13,274 nucleotides of DNA from JACRBK01 sp964427955. Lineage in GTDB: Bacteria; Chloroflexota; Anaerolineae; Aggregatilineales; Aggregatilineaceae. The stretch lies in assembly GCA_964427955.1 (NCBI GenBank), contig CAYRWY010000135.1:1-13274 (forward strand). Direction: 5' to 3'. Each line of letters opens with the position of its first letter. Within the stretch, counting starts at the first letter, position 1. This document shows, piece after piece, positions 1-5,133 of this stretch. The position numbers and the translations under genes are program-made. Under the pieces are notes generated by a model that saw only the letters and a program-made list of their open reading frames with translations, ran no database searches and had not been told where the DNA came from.

Positions 1-562
1 TTTCGAGTATATTCGTGCAACCCAGGCGGCCTATCTGGTGGTCGAGTTCATTGACGGCCACAACCTGCAAGAGATCGTGGATGGGCTGAAGGCACCGCTG
101 CCCGTCCCGACGGTTTTCCAGTGGGCCATTGAGTTAACGGATGTTTTGGGCTACCTGCACCGTCAGACTCCCCCCCTGATCTGCCGGAATGTGCAGCCCA
201 CCAGCGTGATGATTGACGCCGATAAGCACGTCCGGCTCGTCGATTTCAGCCTGGGGCGGGTGTATACGGCGACGCGGGGTGCTTTTGTCGGGCCGGAGGG
301 TTTCATGGCACCCGAGCAATATCGAGGGCAGGCCTCACCCGCGTCTGATGTCTATGGCGCCGGGGCGTTGCTCCACTATCTGCTCACCGGCAGCGATCCC
401 CGCCTGGAATTACCCTTCACCTGGGCCGAGCGACCGATCAGTCGTTTCAACCCCAATGTGCCGGACGGTTTTAGCGCGGTGGTCAACCAGGCTCTCGAAT
501 TCTCGCCAGATGCTCGCTATCCTGATGGCGGTGCCATGTTGGCGGCGCTGCGTGCCTTGTAA
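1..562 (+). CDS. Ser/Thr protein kinase-like protein, probable pseudokinase (5'-truncated by window)
   Basis: The reading frame is open from base 2, so the N-terminal lobe (glycine loop, VAIK lysine) lies outside the window. What remains is the hinge (VVEFIDGHNL), the alpha-E region (LGYLHRQTPPLI), the catalytic-loop position, the DFG position, the activation segment with FMAPEQY (APE motif) and the alpha-F signature SDVYGAGALLHYLLTG. This is a Hanks-type fold of the PknB/Stk kind. The catalytic loop reads CRNVQPTSVM where active kinases have HRDxKPxNxx: the catalytic Asp is Asn, the catalytic Lys is Gln and the metal-binding Asn is Ser. DFG reads DFS. The frame is clean, so this is not a decayed gene, and a scaffolding or allosteric pseudokinase role is inferred. 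The protein ends directly after the kinase fold, with no PASTA, WD or TPR tail. A hairpin follows the stop. Confidence 0.85.
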   Translation, partial: FEYIRATQAAYLVVEFIDGHNLQEIVDGLKAPLPVPTVFQWAIELTDVLGYLHRQTPPLICRNVQPTSVMIDADKHVRLVDFSLGRVYTATRGAFVGPEGFMAPEQYRGQASPASDVYGAGALLHYLLTGSDPRLELPFTWAERPISRFNPNVPDGFSAVVNQALEFSPDARYPDGGAMLAALRAL

Positions 563-583
563 TCCGGGGACGCGATAAGTCAA

Positions 584-604
584 AGGCGGGCACGCCGCCC
601 GCCT
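584..604. terminator. Hairpin between convergent genes
   Basis: A perfect 8-bp inverted repeat (AGGCGGGC / GCCCGCCT) with a 5-nt loop lies between the convergent kinase-like gene and the small membrane protein gene. There is no clear T-run on either side, so it would be an atypical, possibly bidirectional, terminator. Confidence 0.5.
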
Positions 605-635
605 CTGGTCCAAAATCTCTTGAGTTCCGGTCGAT

Positions 636-830
636 CTACTTCTTCATGAACGCCAGGTACGCGCCCCCGGCGGCGACCACGACGCCCACGATCAGGGCGA
701 TGATCTGGCTGGTGGCCATATAGATGTCGTGGCCCCGGATCGGATCGATCAGGATCGACAGCAAGGCCAGCACGATCCCCCCGGCCAGCAGCGCATACGC
801 CACACGTTTATCGGCTAAAAGCTGGTTCAT
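636..830 (-). CDS. Small two-helix membrane protein (64 aa), function unknown
   Basis: A short charged N-terminus (MNQLLADKR) is followed by a hydrophobic helix at about residues 10-28, a short polar loop with DPIRGHD, a second helix at about 40-60, and a C-terminal FMKK. That predicts a hairpin in the membrane with both ends in the cytoplasm. A good ribosome binding site (AAGGAG, at 836-841 on the minus strand) sits a few bases before the ATG, which supports a real gene despite its size. I do not recognise a family. It is transcribed alone, convergent with the kinase-like gene and divergent from the ABC exporter operon. Confidence 0.7.
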   Translation of the reverse strand: MNQLLADKRVAYALLAGGIVLALLSILIDPIRGHDIYMATSQIIALIVGVVVAAGGAYLAFMKK

Positions 831-860
831 CGGATGCTCCTTCTGAAATAAAAATAAGGT

Positions 861-878
861 CGGCGCTCGGCTGCGCCG
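861..878 (-). promoter_or_regulatory. Leader hairpin upstream of the 64-aa membrane protein
   Basis: CGGCGC and GCGCCG form a 6-bp stem with a 6-nt loop. Reading the minus strand, it is followed by ACCTTATTTTTATTT and then the AAGGAG ribosome binding site. A hairpin plus T-rich tract inside a leader resembles an attenuator or an intrinsic terminator. The stem is short, so this is tentative. Confidence 0.3.
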
Positions 879-979
879 CTGTTTCTAATAGTACCATGAT
901 TCGGGGTGGTGGATCCCCTGCAACTCTTTTAGAGTCTGGACGTACTAAGAGTTATGGTAGGTGAAAACCCAAATCGCCC

Positions 980-1010
980 TTGACTCTCCCCCGGCGGGAG
1001 AGTGTATTTT
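980..1010 (+). promoter_or_regulatory. MerR-type promoter/operator of the ABC exporter operon
   Basis: A -35 box TTGACT (980-985) and a -10 box TATTTT (1005-1010, preceded by TG) are separated by 19 bp. The spacer holds a perfect dyad: ACTCTCCC (983-990), CCGGC (991-995), GGGAGAGT (996-1003). An overlong 19-bp spacer with the operator dyad between the boxes is the known architecture of promoters activated by MerR-family regulators. The ACTCTCCC-type half-site resembles, from memory, operators of the BmrR/Mta/TipA multidrug-sensing branch. No MerR-family gene lies in the window, so the regulator would act from elsewhere. Confidence 0.65.
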
Positions 1011-1051
1011 AGTGGCGACTGGAACACGTAGGGGAAAGGTAGTCCGGCAAC

Positions 1052-1966
1052 ATGCCAGCAATCGAAGTCTCTGAGTTACGGAAAATTTATAGCGGCGTCC
1101 CCGCGGTGGATGGGATCAGCTTCGAGATCGCCGAAGGGGAAATCTTCGGCCTGCTCGGTCCCAACGGCGCGGGGAAAACCACCACGGTCGAGTGCATCGA
1201 AGGGCTGCGCGTCCCGGATGGCGGGACGATCTGCGTGCTCGGCCACACCCACCAGGGGGAATCGAACGGGATCAAGGAGCAGATCGGCATCCAGTTGCAG
1301 ACCACCGGGTTGTACCCGCTGCACACCGTGCATGAGCTGCTGACCCTGTTCGGATCGTTCTACAAGAAGGCCCTGCCGCCGGATGAGCTGATCGCCCTGG
1401 TCAGCCTGGAAGACAAGCGCAAGACCCGCAGCAAGGACCTCAGCGGCGGGCAGCGGCAGCGGTTGTCATTAGCGTTGGCGCTGGTCAACGATCCCGCGCT
1501 GATCTTCCTGGACGAGCCGACCACCGGGCTAGACCCGCAGTCGCGCCGCCAGATCTGGAACGTCGTCAAAGACCTGCAAAAGCGCGGCAAGACGGTCCTG
1601 CTCACCACGCATTACATGGAAGAAGCCCAGACGCTCTGCGACCGTGTCGCCGTCATGGATGGCGGCAAGATCATCGCGCTCGATTCGCCGCAGGCGTTGA
1701 TCACCCACCATTTCGAGACGACGGCGGTCGAATTCGAGGACAAAAACAGCGCCTCGCTCGACCTGCTGGAACACCTGCCCGGTGTCAAGAACGCCAAGCG
1801 CGATGGCGGGTTGGTGACTCTCTACTCCCTCGATACGCCGCGCACGATGGAAGGCTTGCTCGACGCGGCGCGGGCGGACCAGCTTCACTTCGACGATCTG
1901 CGCGTGCGCAGCGCCACGCTGGAGGACGTGTTCCTCAAGCTGACGGGCCGCCGGATCAGGGACTAG
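1052..1966 (+). CDS. ABC transporter ATP-binding protein (DrrA/CcmA-like exporter ATPase)
   Basis: This 304-residue protein is the cytoplasmic ATPase of an ABC-2 type exporter. Walker A is GPNGAGKT (residues 36-43), Q-loop glutamines lie at 81/83, the ABC signature LSGGQRQ is at 130-136, Walker B LIFLDEP runs to 156 with catalytic Glu155, the D-loop is TGLDP, and the switch histidine is His187 (TTHYMEE). The C-terminal 80 or so residues (AVEFEDKNS to LEDVFLKLTGRR) form the accessory domain typical of the DrrA group. The start ATG is 12 bases after AGGGGAAAGG. The gene is followed after 13 nt by its permease. The MerR-type promoter upstream suggests a drug or toxic-metabolite efflux role, but the substrate cannot be read from sequence. 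Confidence 0.93.
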   Translation: MPAIEVSELRKIYSGVPAVDGISFEIAEGEIFGLLGPNGAGKTTTVECIEGLRVPDGGTICVLGHTHQGESNGIKEQIGIQLQTTGLYPLHTVHELLTLFGSFYKKALPPDELIALVSLEDKRKTRSKDLSGGQRQRLSLALALVNDPALIFLDEPTTGLDPQSRRQIWNVVKDLQKRGKTVLLTTHYMEEAQTLCDRVAVMDGGKIIALDSPQALITHHFETTAVEFEDKNSASLDLLEHLPGVKNAKRDGGLVTLYSLDTPRTMEGLLDAARADQLHFDDLRVRSATLEDVFLKLTGRRIRD

Positions 1967-1979
1967 GGGAGGGCGCATC

Positions 1980-3110
1980 ATGATCAGTTCATTCAGACAC
2001 CTGTATATCGCGACGATCCGCGAGTTCATGCGTGATCGGACGGCGTTGTTCTGGACGCTGGCGTTCCCGGTGATGTTCATCATCATCTTCGGGATCATCT
2101 TCTCGGGCAGCAACGACATCAGCTTCGACATCGGCATCGTGAACGAAGACGGCGCGGGCGGCGAGCAGTTGGTCGCCGGGTTCAAGCAGATCGATGCCTT
2201 CAAGATCAAGACCGGCGAGCGTGACCAGGAGTTGAAAGCCCTGAAAGACGGGGATCGCTCGGCGGTGATCATCATCCCGGCGGGGACCGGCGCGGCGCTG
2301 GCGGCGTACCGGTCCAACCCGACCGGCGGCGGCAGCGATCCCGCCCAGGCGCTGCTCGACGTCTACTACGATCCCGCCGATCAGAACACGTCCCAGATCG
2401 TGCTGAACATCGTCGATAAGATCGTGGCCGGGATGAACGAAGGCATGACCGGGATCAAGCCCGCGCTGACGACGCGCAGCGAAAAAGTGACCACCCACGA
2501 TCTGAGCAGCATCGACTACCTGCTGCCCGGCATCCTGGCCATGAGCCTGATGCAGATGGGCCTGTTCGGCACGGCGGCCCCGCTGGTCAGCCTGCGCGAA
2601 AAGGGCGTGCTGCGCCGCCTGGGCGCGACGCCGCTCCCCAAGACGACCATGCTGGCCTCGCAGATCGCCTTCCGGCTGACGATGGCGGTGGTGCAAACCG
2701 GGCTGATCATTATCGTGGGCGTGGCCGTCTTCGACGTCAACATCGTCTTCGGCAACGTGCTGAGCATCCTCGGCGTGATGCTGCTGGGCGCGGCGATGTT
2801 CATCTCGTTGGGCTACTTCATCTCCGGCCTGGCCAAGACCGAACAGGCCGTCGAGGGCCTGGTCGCGCTGCCGAACTTCATCTTCATGTTCCTGTCGGGG
2901 ATCTTCTTCCCGGTCGAGATGATGCCGGGCTGGATTCGCCCGCTGGTGGACATCATCCCGCTGACCTACGTGGGCGACGCCCTGCGGCATACCATGATCG
3001 AGGCCGGGACGTACTTCAGCATGACGCGCAGCCTGGCGATCATCACCGGCTGGCTGGTAGTGTGTGCGGTGTTGGCGCTGCGCTTCTTCCGCTGGGAGTC
3101 CCAGGCGTAG
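1980..3110 (+). CDS. ABC-2 type transporter permease
   Basis: This 376-residue integral membrane subunit partners the ATPase encoded 13 nt upstream. GGGGAGG just before the ATG serves as ribosome binding site, so the pair is translated as an operon. TM1 is at about residues 23-43 (ALFWTLAFPVMFIIIFGIIF). A large extracytoplasmic domain (about 45-175) follows, then five more hydrophobic segments from about 180 to the C-terminus. The motif LREKGVLRRLGATPL after the second helix is characteristic of the ABC-2 permease fold (YhfI/DrrB-related, ABC2_membrane_3 type). The FIFMFLSGIFFPVEMMP segment is also typical of the family. The protein appears full length. Substrate is unknown; export of a drug or lipid-like compound is inferred only. 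Confidence 0.92.
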   Translation: MISSFRHLYIATIREFMRDRTALFWTLAFPVMFIIIFGIIFSGSNDISFDIGIVNEDGAGGEQLVAGFKQIDAFKIKTGERDQELKALKDGDRSAVIIIPAGTGAALAAYRSNPTGGGSDPAQALLDVYYDPADQNTSQIVLNIVDKIVAGMNEGMTGIKPALTTRSEKVTTHDLSSIDYLLPGILAMSLMQMGLFGTAAPLVSLREKGVLRRLGATPLPKTTMLASQIAFRLTMAVVQTGLIIIVGVAVFDVNIVFGNVLSILGVMLLGAAMFISLGYFISGLAKTEQAVEGLVALPNFIFMFLSGIFFPVEMMPGWIRPLVDIIPLTYVGDALRHTMIEAGTYFSMTRSLAIITGWLVVCAVLALRFFRWESQA

Positions 3111-3138
3111 CACGATTAGTAGACCCTTACGCGAGTTC

Positions 3139-3257
3139 GGCCTCACCCCTCATCCCCCGACCCCTTCTCCCCTCTCCGGCGCAGCCAGCGAGGGAAGAAG
3201 GGGAGATCACTTCCCCCTCGCTAACTCCGTTGGAGAGGGGGGCCAGGGGGTGAGGCC
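3139..3257. repeat. Palindromic intergenic repeat, GGCCTCACCCC family, copy 1
   Basis: The ends are a perfect 11-bp inverted repeat: GGCCTCACCCC (3139-3149) and GGGGTGAGGCC (3247-3257). Inside are further pyrimidine-rich and purine-rich blocks (CCCCTCTCC ... GGAGAGGGG) that can pair. It starts 28 bp after the permease stop codon and could act as a transcription-end hairpin. A second copy with the same ends lies at 9869-9983. Confidence 0.8.
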
Positions 3258-3303
3258 GGGTGAAAAAACCAACGAACATTACTGATCCTTGCATTACTAT
3301 CTA

Positions 3304-3462
3304 CTGATCCTTGCCTTGAAATCTAAACCCCACCCCCAGCCCCTCCCCAGGCAAGCTGGAGAGGGGAGAAAACGGGCTTGTTCCCCTCTCCAAAGTTGGA
3401 GAGGGGTCAGGGGTGAGGTAAATCTCCCAGGCAAAAAGTTTAGCTATTTATGCAAGGATCAG
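3304..3462. mobile_element. MITE-like element A (inner), flanked by TA duplication
   Basis: This 159-bp non-coding element has inverted ends CTGATCCTTGC and GCAAGGATCAG, extended by a CTAAAC block 8 nt further in on both sides, and is flanked by TA at 3302-3303 and 3463-3464. The interior carries CCCCACCCCC and CCCTCTCC blocks that pair with GGAGAGGGG and GGGGTGAGG. It sits exactly at the TA of the CTAAA block in the left terminal repeat of element B, so it inserted into B after B was already there. Confidence 0.72.
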
Positions 3463-3493
3463 TAAACTTCCGTGAAGTTCACCCCCTCCTGCG

Positions 3494-3515
3494 CCTCCCC
3501 CGTGCACGGGGGAGG
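3494..3515. repeat. 22-bp perfect palindrome in the core of element B
   Basis: CCTCCCCCGTG followed directly by its exact reverse complement CACGGGGGAGG, with no loop. Flanking CACCCCC and GGGGGGTG extend the pairing imperfectly. It forms the core fold of element B. Confidence 0.8.
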
Positions 3516-3604
3516 TGGGGTGGGGGGTGCTGTCTCGCGGACTTTAGTTTATTCTGCAAGGATCAGTAAGGATCTGGTAGAAAGAGCGTGGGGCGCGCTC
3601 CATT

Positions 3605-3985
3605 TCAGTCCTTCAGGTTGTTTAGAACCGCCTGCTGTTCGTCGTGGACCTGGCTCGTAGGCTGTATGGCGCCGGGATCGCCCCGGCTGACGTTGAACAG
3701 GCCCGCCGCATGTTCTTCCGCTTCCTGCATGATCCGGCTGATCTGAGACGTCGCGTCGCTGGTGTCGTACAGGGCTGCTCCCAGGCGGCGCAGGGCTGGC
3801 AGGACCAGTTCGAACACCTCGCTGTAAAAACGATCCGCACCCCGCCCGATCCATCCGCCGCTGCACAGGTCGTTGACCAGCCGGTCGATAGCGCGCGTCA
3901 GCCGCTCGACCGCCTCGCCTTCGTCCGCAAACCGGGCCGCCATGTCGGCCAATTCATCGTAGTCCGCCTGGATTTTCTGGTTCAT
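3605..3985 (-). CDS. WXG100-family (ESAT-6-like) protein
   Basis: This 126-residue helical protein has the WXG turn (GGWIGRGADRFY, WIG near residues 42-44) between two helical stretches: residues 5-35 (ADYDELADMAARFADEGEAV) and about 47-95 (FELVLPALRRLGAALYDTSD, then QISRIMQEAEE). That is the helix-turn-helix hairpin of WXG100 proteins, substrates of type VII secretion in other bacteria. It is longer than the usual 100 residues because of a polar tail rich in Gln, Asp and Asn. I chose the ATG at 3985, preceded by GGGGG at 9-nt spacing. An upstream in-frame ATG would add a proline-rich leader that runs across the divergent promoter region. No EccC-like ATPase or toxin partner is in the window, so its export route is unknown. 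Confidence 0.8.
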   Translation of the reverse strand: MNQKIQADYDELADMAARFADEGEAVERLTRAIDRLVNDLCSGGWIGRGADRFYSEVFELVLPALRRLGAALYDTSDATSQISRIMQEAEEHAAGLFNVSRGDPGAIQPTSQVHDEQQAVLNNLKD

Positions 3986-4006
3986 TGTTTTTGTCCCCCA
4001 TTCAGA

Positions 4007-4035
4007 TATATACCACAAGTGGGCCGGGGGGTCGA
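4007..4035 (-). promoter_or_regulatory. Candidate promoter of the WXG100 gene
   Basis: On the minus strand TCGACC (4030-4035) and TATATA (4007-4012) are 17 bp apart, in the short divergent region shared with the acetyltransferase gene. The implied leader is only about 15 nt. The -35 match is partial. Confidence 0.4.
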
Positions 4036-4057
4036 GTCGCCGAAGCCCCGGCGGGTG

Positions 4058-4066
4058 TGGCATAAT
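4058..4066 (+). promoter_or_regulatory. Candidate extended -10 box of the acetyltransferase gene
   Basis: TGGCATAAT lies about 35 bp before the start codon at 4101, with no good -35 box upstream. The TGn extension can substitute for one. This is a weak call. Confidence 0.3.
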
Positions 4067-4100
4067 CCCGCCACTTATTTCTGACACCTGGAGCTTTTTT

Positions 4101-4571
4101 ATGACTGACATGCTGGTAAAACTTTACGATCTGCCGCCTATCGCGCCGTCGCTGGAACGCTGCGCCGCCGCCGGAGTGGACATCCGCCGCGCGCTCGGCG
4201 TCGAAAAAAGCGTCGTGCTGAAGTGGATCGGCGAGCACTTTGCGCAGGGCTGGGTCAACGAATGCGACGTGACCTTCGCGCGCCAGCCCATCTCGTGTTT
4301 TCTGGCCGTCGAAGGGGAGACGCTGATCGGCTTCGCCTGCTACGACACCGGCTACCGGGGCATCTTCGGGCCGACCGGCGTGTCCGAGCAGGCGCGCGGC
4401 AAGGGGGCAGGGGCGGCGCTGCTGCTGGCCTGCCTGCACGACATGGTGGCGCAGGGCTACGCTTACGCCGTGATCGGCTGGACCGGCCCGCAGGAATTCT
4501 ACGCGAAGGTGTGCGGCGCGACGCCCATCGACGGATCGCGCCCCGGCATGTACCGGGGAATGCTCAAGTAG
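4101..4571 (+). CDS. GNAT-family N-acetyltransferase
   Basis: This 156-residue single-domain protein transfers an acetyl group from acetyl-CoA to an unidentified amine. The acetyl-CoA pyrophosphate-binding motif A is QARGKGAGAALL (residues 97-108), preceded by a beta strand IFGPTGVS (88-95) and followed by a helix and AYAVIGWTGPQEFYAKVCGA, the beta5/alpha4 region. The N-terminal 60 residues are less conserved and carry LKWIGEHFAQGW. Ribosome binding site CTGGAG sits 7 nt before the ATG. It stands alone, divergent from the WXG100 gene. The substrate could be a protein, a small metabolite or an antibiotic; nothing nearby decides this. Confidence 0.85.
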   Translation: MTDMLVKLYDLPPIAPSLERCAAAGVDIRRALGVEKSVVLKWIGEHFAQGWVNECDVTFARQPISCFLAVEGETLIGFACYDTGYRGIFGPTGVSEQARGKGAGAALLLACLHDMVAQGYAYAVIGWTGPQEFYAKVCGATPIDGSRPGMYRGMLK

Positions 4572-4594
4572 CGCGGGACAGGCGTCACGATCTA

Positions 4595-4606
4595 GAACGT
4601 ATGTTT
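4595..4606. promoter_or_regulatory. LexA-box-like site upstream of the VOC gene
   Basis: GAACGTATGTTT fits the core GAACRNRYGTTY of the Gram-positive SOS box, which has also been reported for a Chloroflexota LexA (from memory). It overlaps the first bases of the -35 box. Both outer bases of the full consensus are absent, so chance is possible. Confidence 0.25.
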
Positions 4607-4632
4607 GCGTTTCAGAACTTGTGTGCTATACT
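4605..4632 (+). promoter_or_regulatory. Promoter of the VOC gene
   Basis: TTGCGT (4605-4610) and TATACT (4627-4632) are 16 bp apart, placing the start of transcription near 4639, at the edge of the palindrome at 4643-4660. Confidence 0.55.
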
Positions 4633-4669
4633 CTGATTAATCCATCAATGTACATTGATGCATAGCACA
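4622..4669. promoter_or_regulatory. Nested dyads overlapping the VOC transcription start
   Basis: An 18-bp perfect palindrome (CATCAATGTACATTGATG, 4643-4660) lies inside a second inverted repeat, TGTGCTAT (4622-4629) and ATAGCACA (4662-4669). The outer left arm overlaps the -10 box and the right arm precedes the ribosome binding site. This looks like a repressor operator. As RNA the outer arms could also form a leader hairpin. Confidence 0.6.
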
Positions 4670-4682
4670 AGGAGCTGAAGCC

Positions 4683-5075
4683 ATGTCCCGCGTTACTCAT
4701 TTCGAAATCCCCGCCAAAGATAAGGCCAAGATCGTCGCGTTCTACAAAGAGGTGTTCGGCTGGGAATTTATCAGGTGGGAAGGCCCGGTGGAATACTGGC
4801 TGGTGAGCACCGGCCCGGAGGGGACGCCCGGCATCAATGGCGGGCTGTATACCCCCGCCGGTGCGTTTGCCAACGGCTATACCGGGGTGATCAACACTAT
4901 CGACGTGACCGATCTGGACGCGGCGCTGGCGAAGGTCACCGCCAATGGCGGATCGGTGGTCTTCCCGAAGGATGCGGTTCCCGGCGTGGGCTGGCTGGCC
5001 TATTGCAAGGATGTCGAGGGCACGATCTTCGGCATGATGCAGACCGATCCCGCCGCCGGGCAGAGCGCGACGTAA
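4683..5075 (+). CDS. VOC-superfamily (glyoxalase/bleomycin-resistance fold) protein
   Basis: This 130-residue single-module protein opens with THFEIPAKD and FYKEVFGWEF, the first beta-alpha unit of the VOC fold. The second unit is VINTIDVTDLDAALAKVTAN plus GGSVVFPKDAVPGVGWLAYC and DVEGTIFGMMQ. His6 matches the usual first metal ligand. The C-terminal position that is often Glu is Gln (FGMMQ), so the metal site may be altered. Such proteins include isomerases, dioxygenases and drug-binding proteins; the reaction here cannot be told. AGGAG lies a few bases upstream of the ATG. It is a single-gene unit with its own promoter and palindromic operator, converging on the GH25 gene. Confidence 0.85.
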   Translation: MSRVTHFEIPAKDKAKIVAFYKEVFGWEFIRWEGPVEYWLVSTGPEGTPGINGGLYTPAGAFANGYTGVINTIDVTDLDAALAKVTANGGSVVFPKDAVPGVGWLAYCKDVEGTIFGMMQTDPAAGQSAT

Positions 5076-5103
5076 AGACCTGGCTCACCGCTGCTCTTTT
5101 TGT

Positions 5104-5127
5104 AGGGGCGTAGCGCGATACGCCCCT
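5104..5127. terminator. Hairpin between convergent VOC and GH25 genes
   Basis: AGGGGCGTA and TACGCCCCT form a perfect 9-bp stem with a 6-nt loop midway between the two convergent stops. A T-run (CTTTTTG) lies on its left side, not after the stem in either reading direction. It may work as a bidirectional terminator without a canonical U-tract, or be a small dispersed repeat. Confidence 0.55.
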
Positions 5128-5133
5128 GTCGAG

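Larger units (their letters stand above)
3282..3566. mobile_element. MITE-like element B (outer), interrupted by element A
   Basis: The ends are inverted copies of TACTGATCCTTGCA (3280-3293 and, reversed, 3555-3568). Taking the outer TA as target duplication (3280-3281 and 3567-3568), the element spans 3282-3566. Removing element A plus one TA leaves a 124-bp element. Its left end then reads TACTGATCCTTGCA, 7 nt, CTAAACT, and its right end (reverse strand) reads TACTGATCCTTGCA, 7 nt, CTAAAGT, so the terminal repeats extend to about 26 bp and stay in register. Its core is a 22-bp perfect palindrome. It encodes no protein. TA flanks suggest mobilisation in trans by an IS630/Tc1-mariner-type transposase (inference). 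Confidence 0.7.

Noticed and set aside
1989..3146. A 385-codon minus-strand frame opposite the ABC permease
   Set aside because: Its composition (His, Gln, Arg, Asp rich) is what the antisense of a hydrophobic membrane protein gives; the permease on the plus strand is certain.
3062..3285. Short open frames within the repeat at the end of the permease gene
   Set aside because: They consist of translated palindromic repeat (Pro/Ser/Arg runs) and have no ribosome binding site.
3986..4111. N-terminal extension of the WXG100 protein to 4111
   Set aside because: The extra 42 residues are Pro-rich, cover the divergent promoter region and overlap the acetyltransferase start; the ATG at 3985 has a plausible ribosome binding site.
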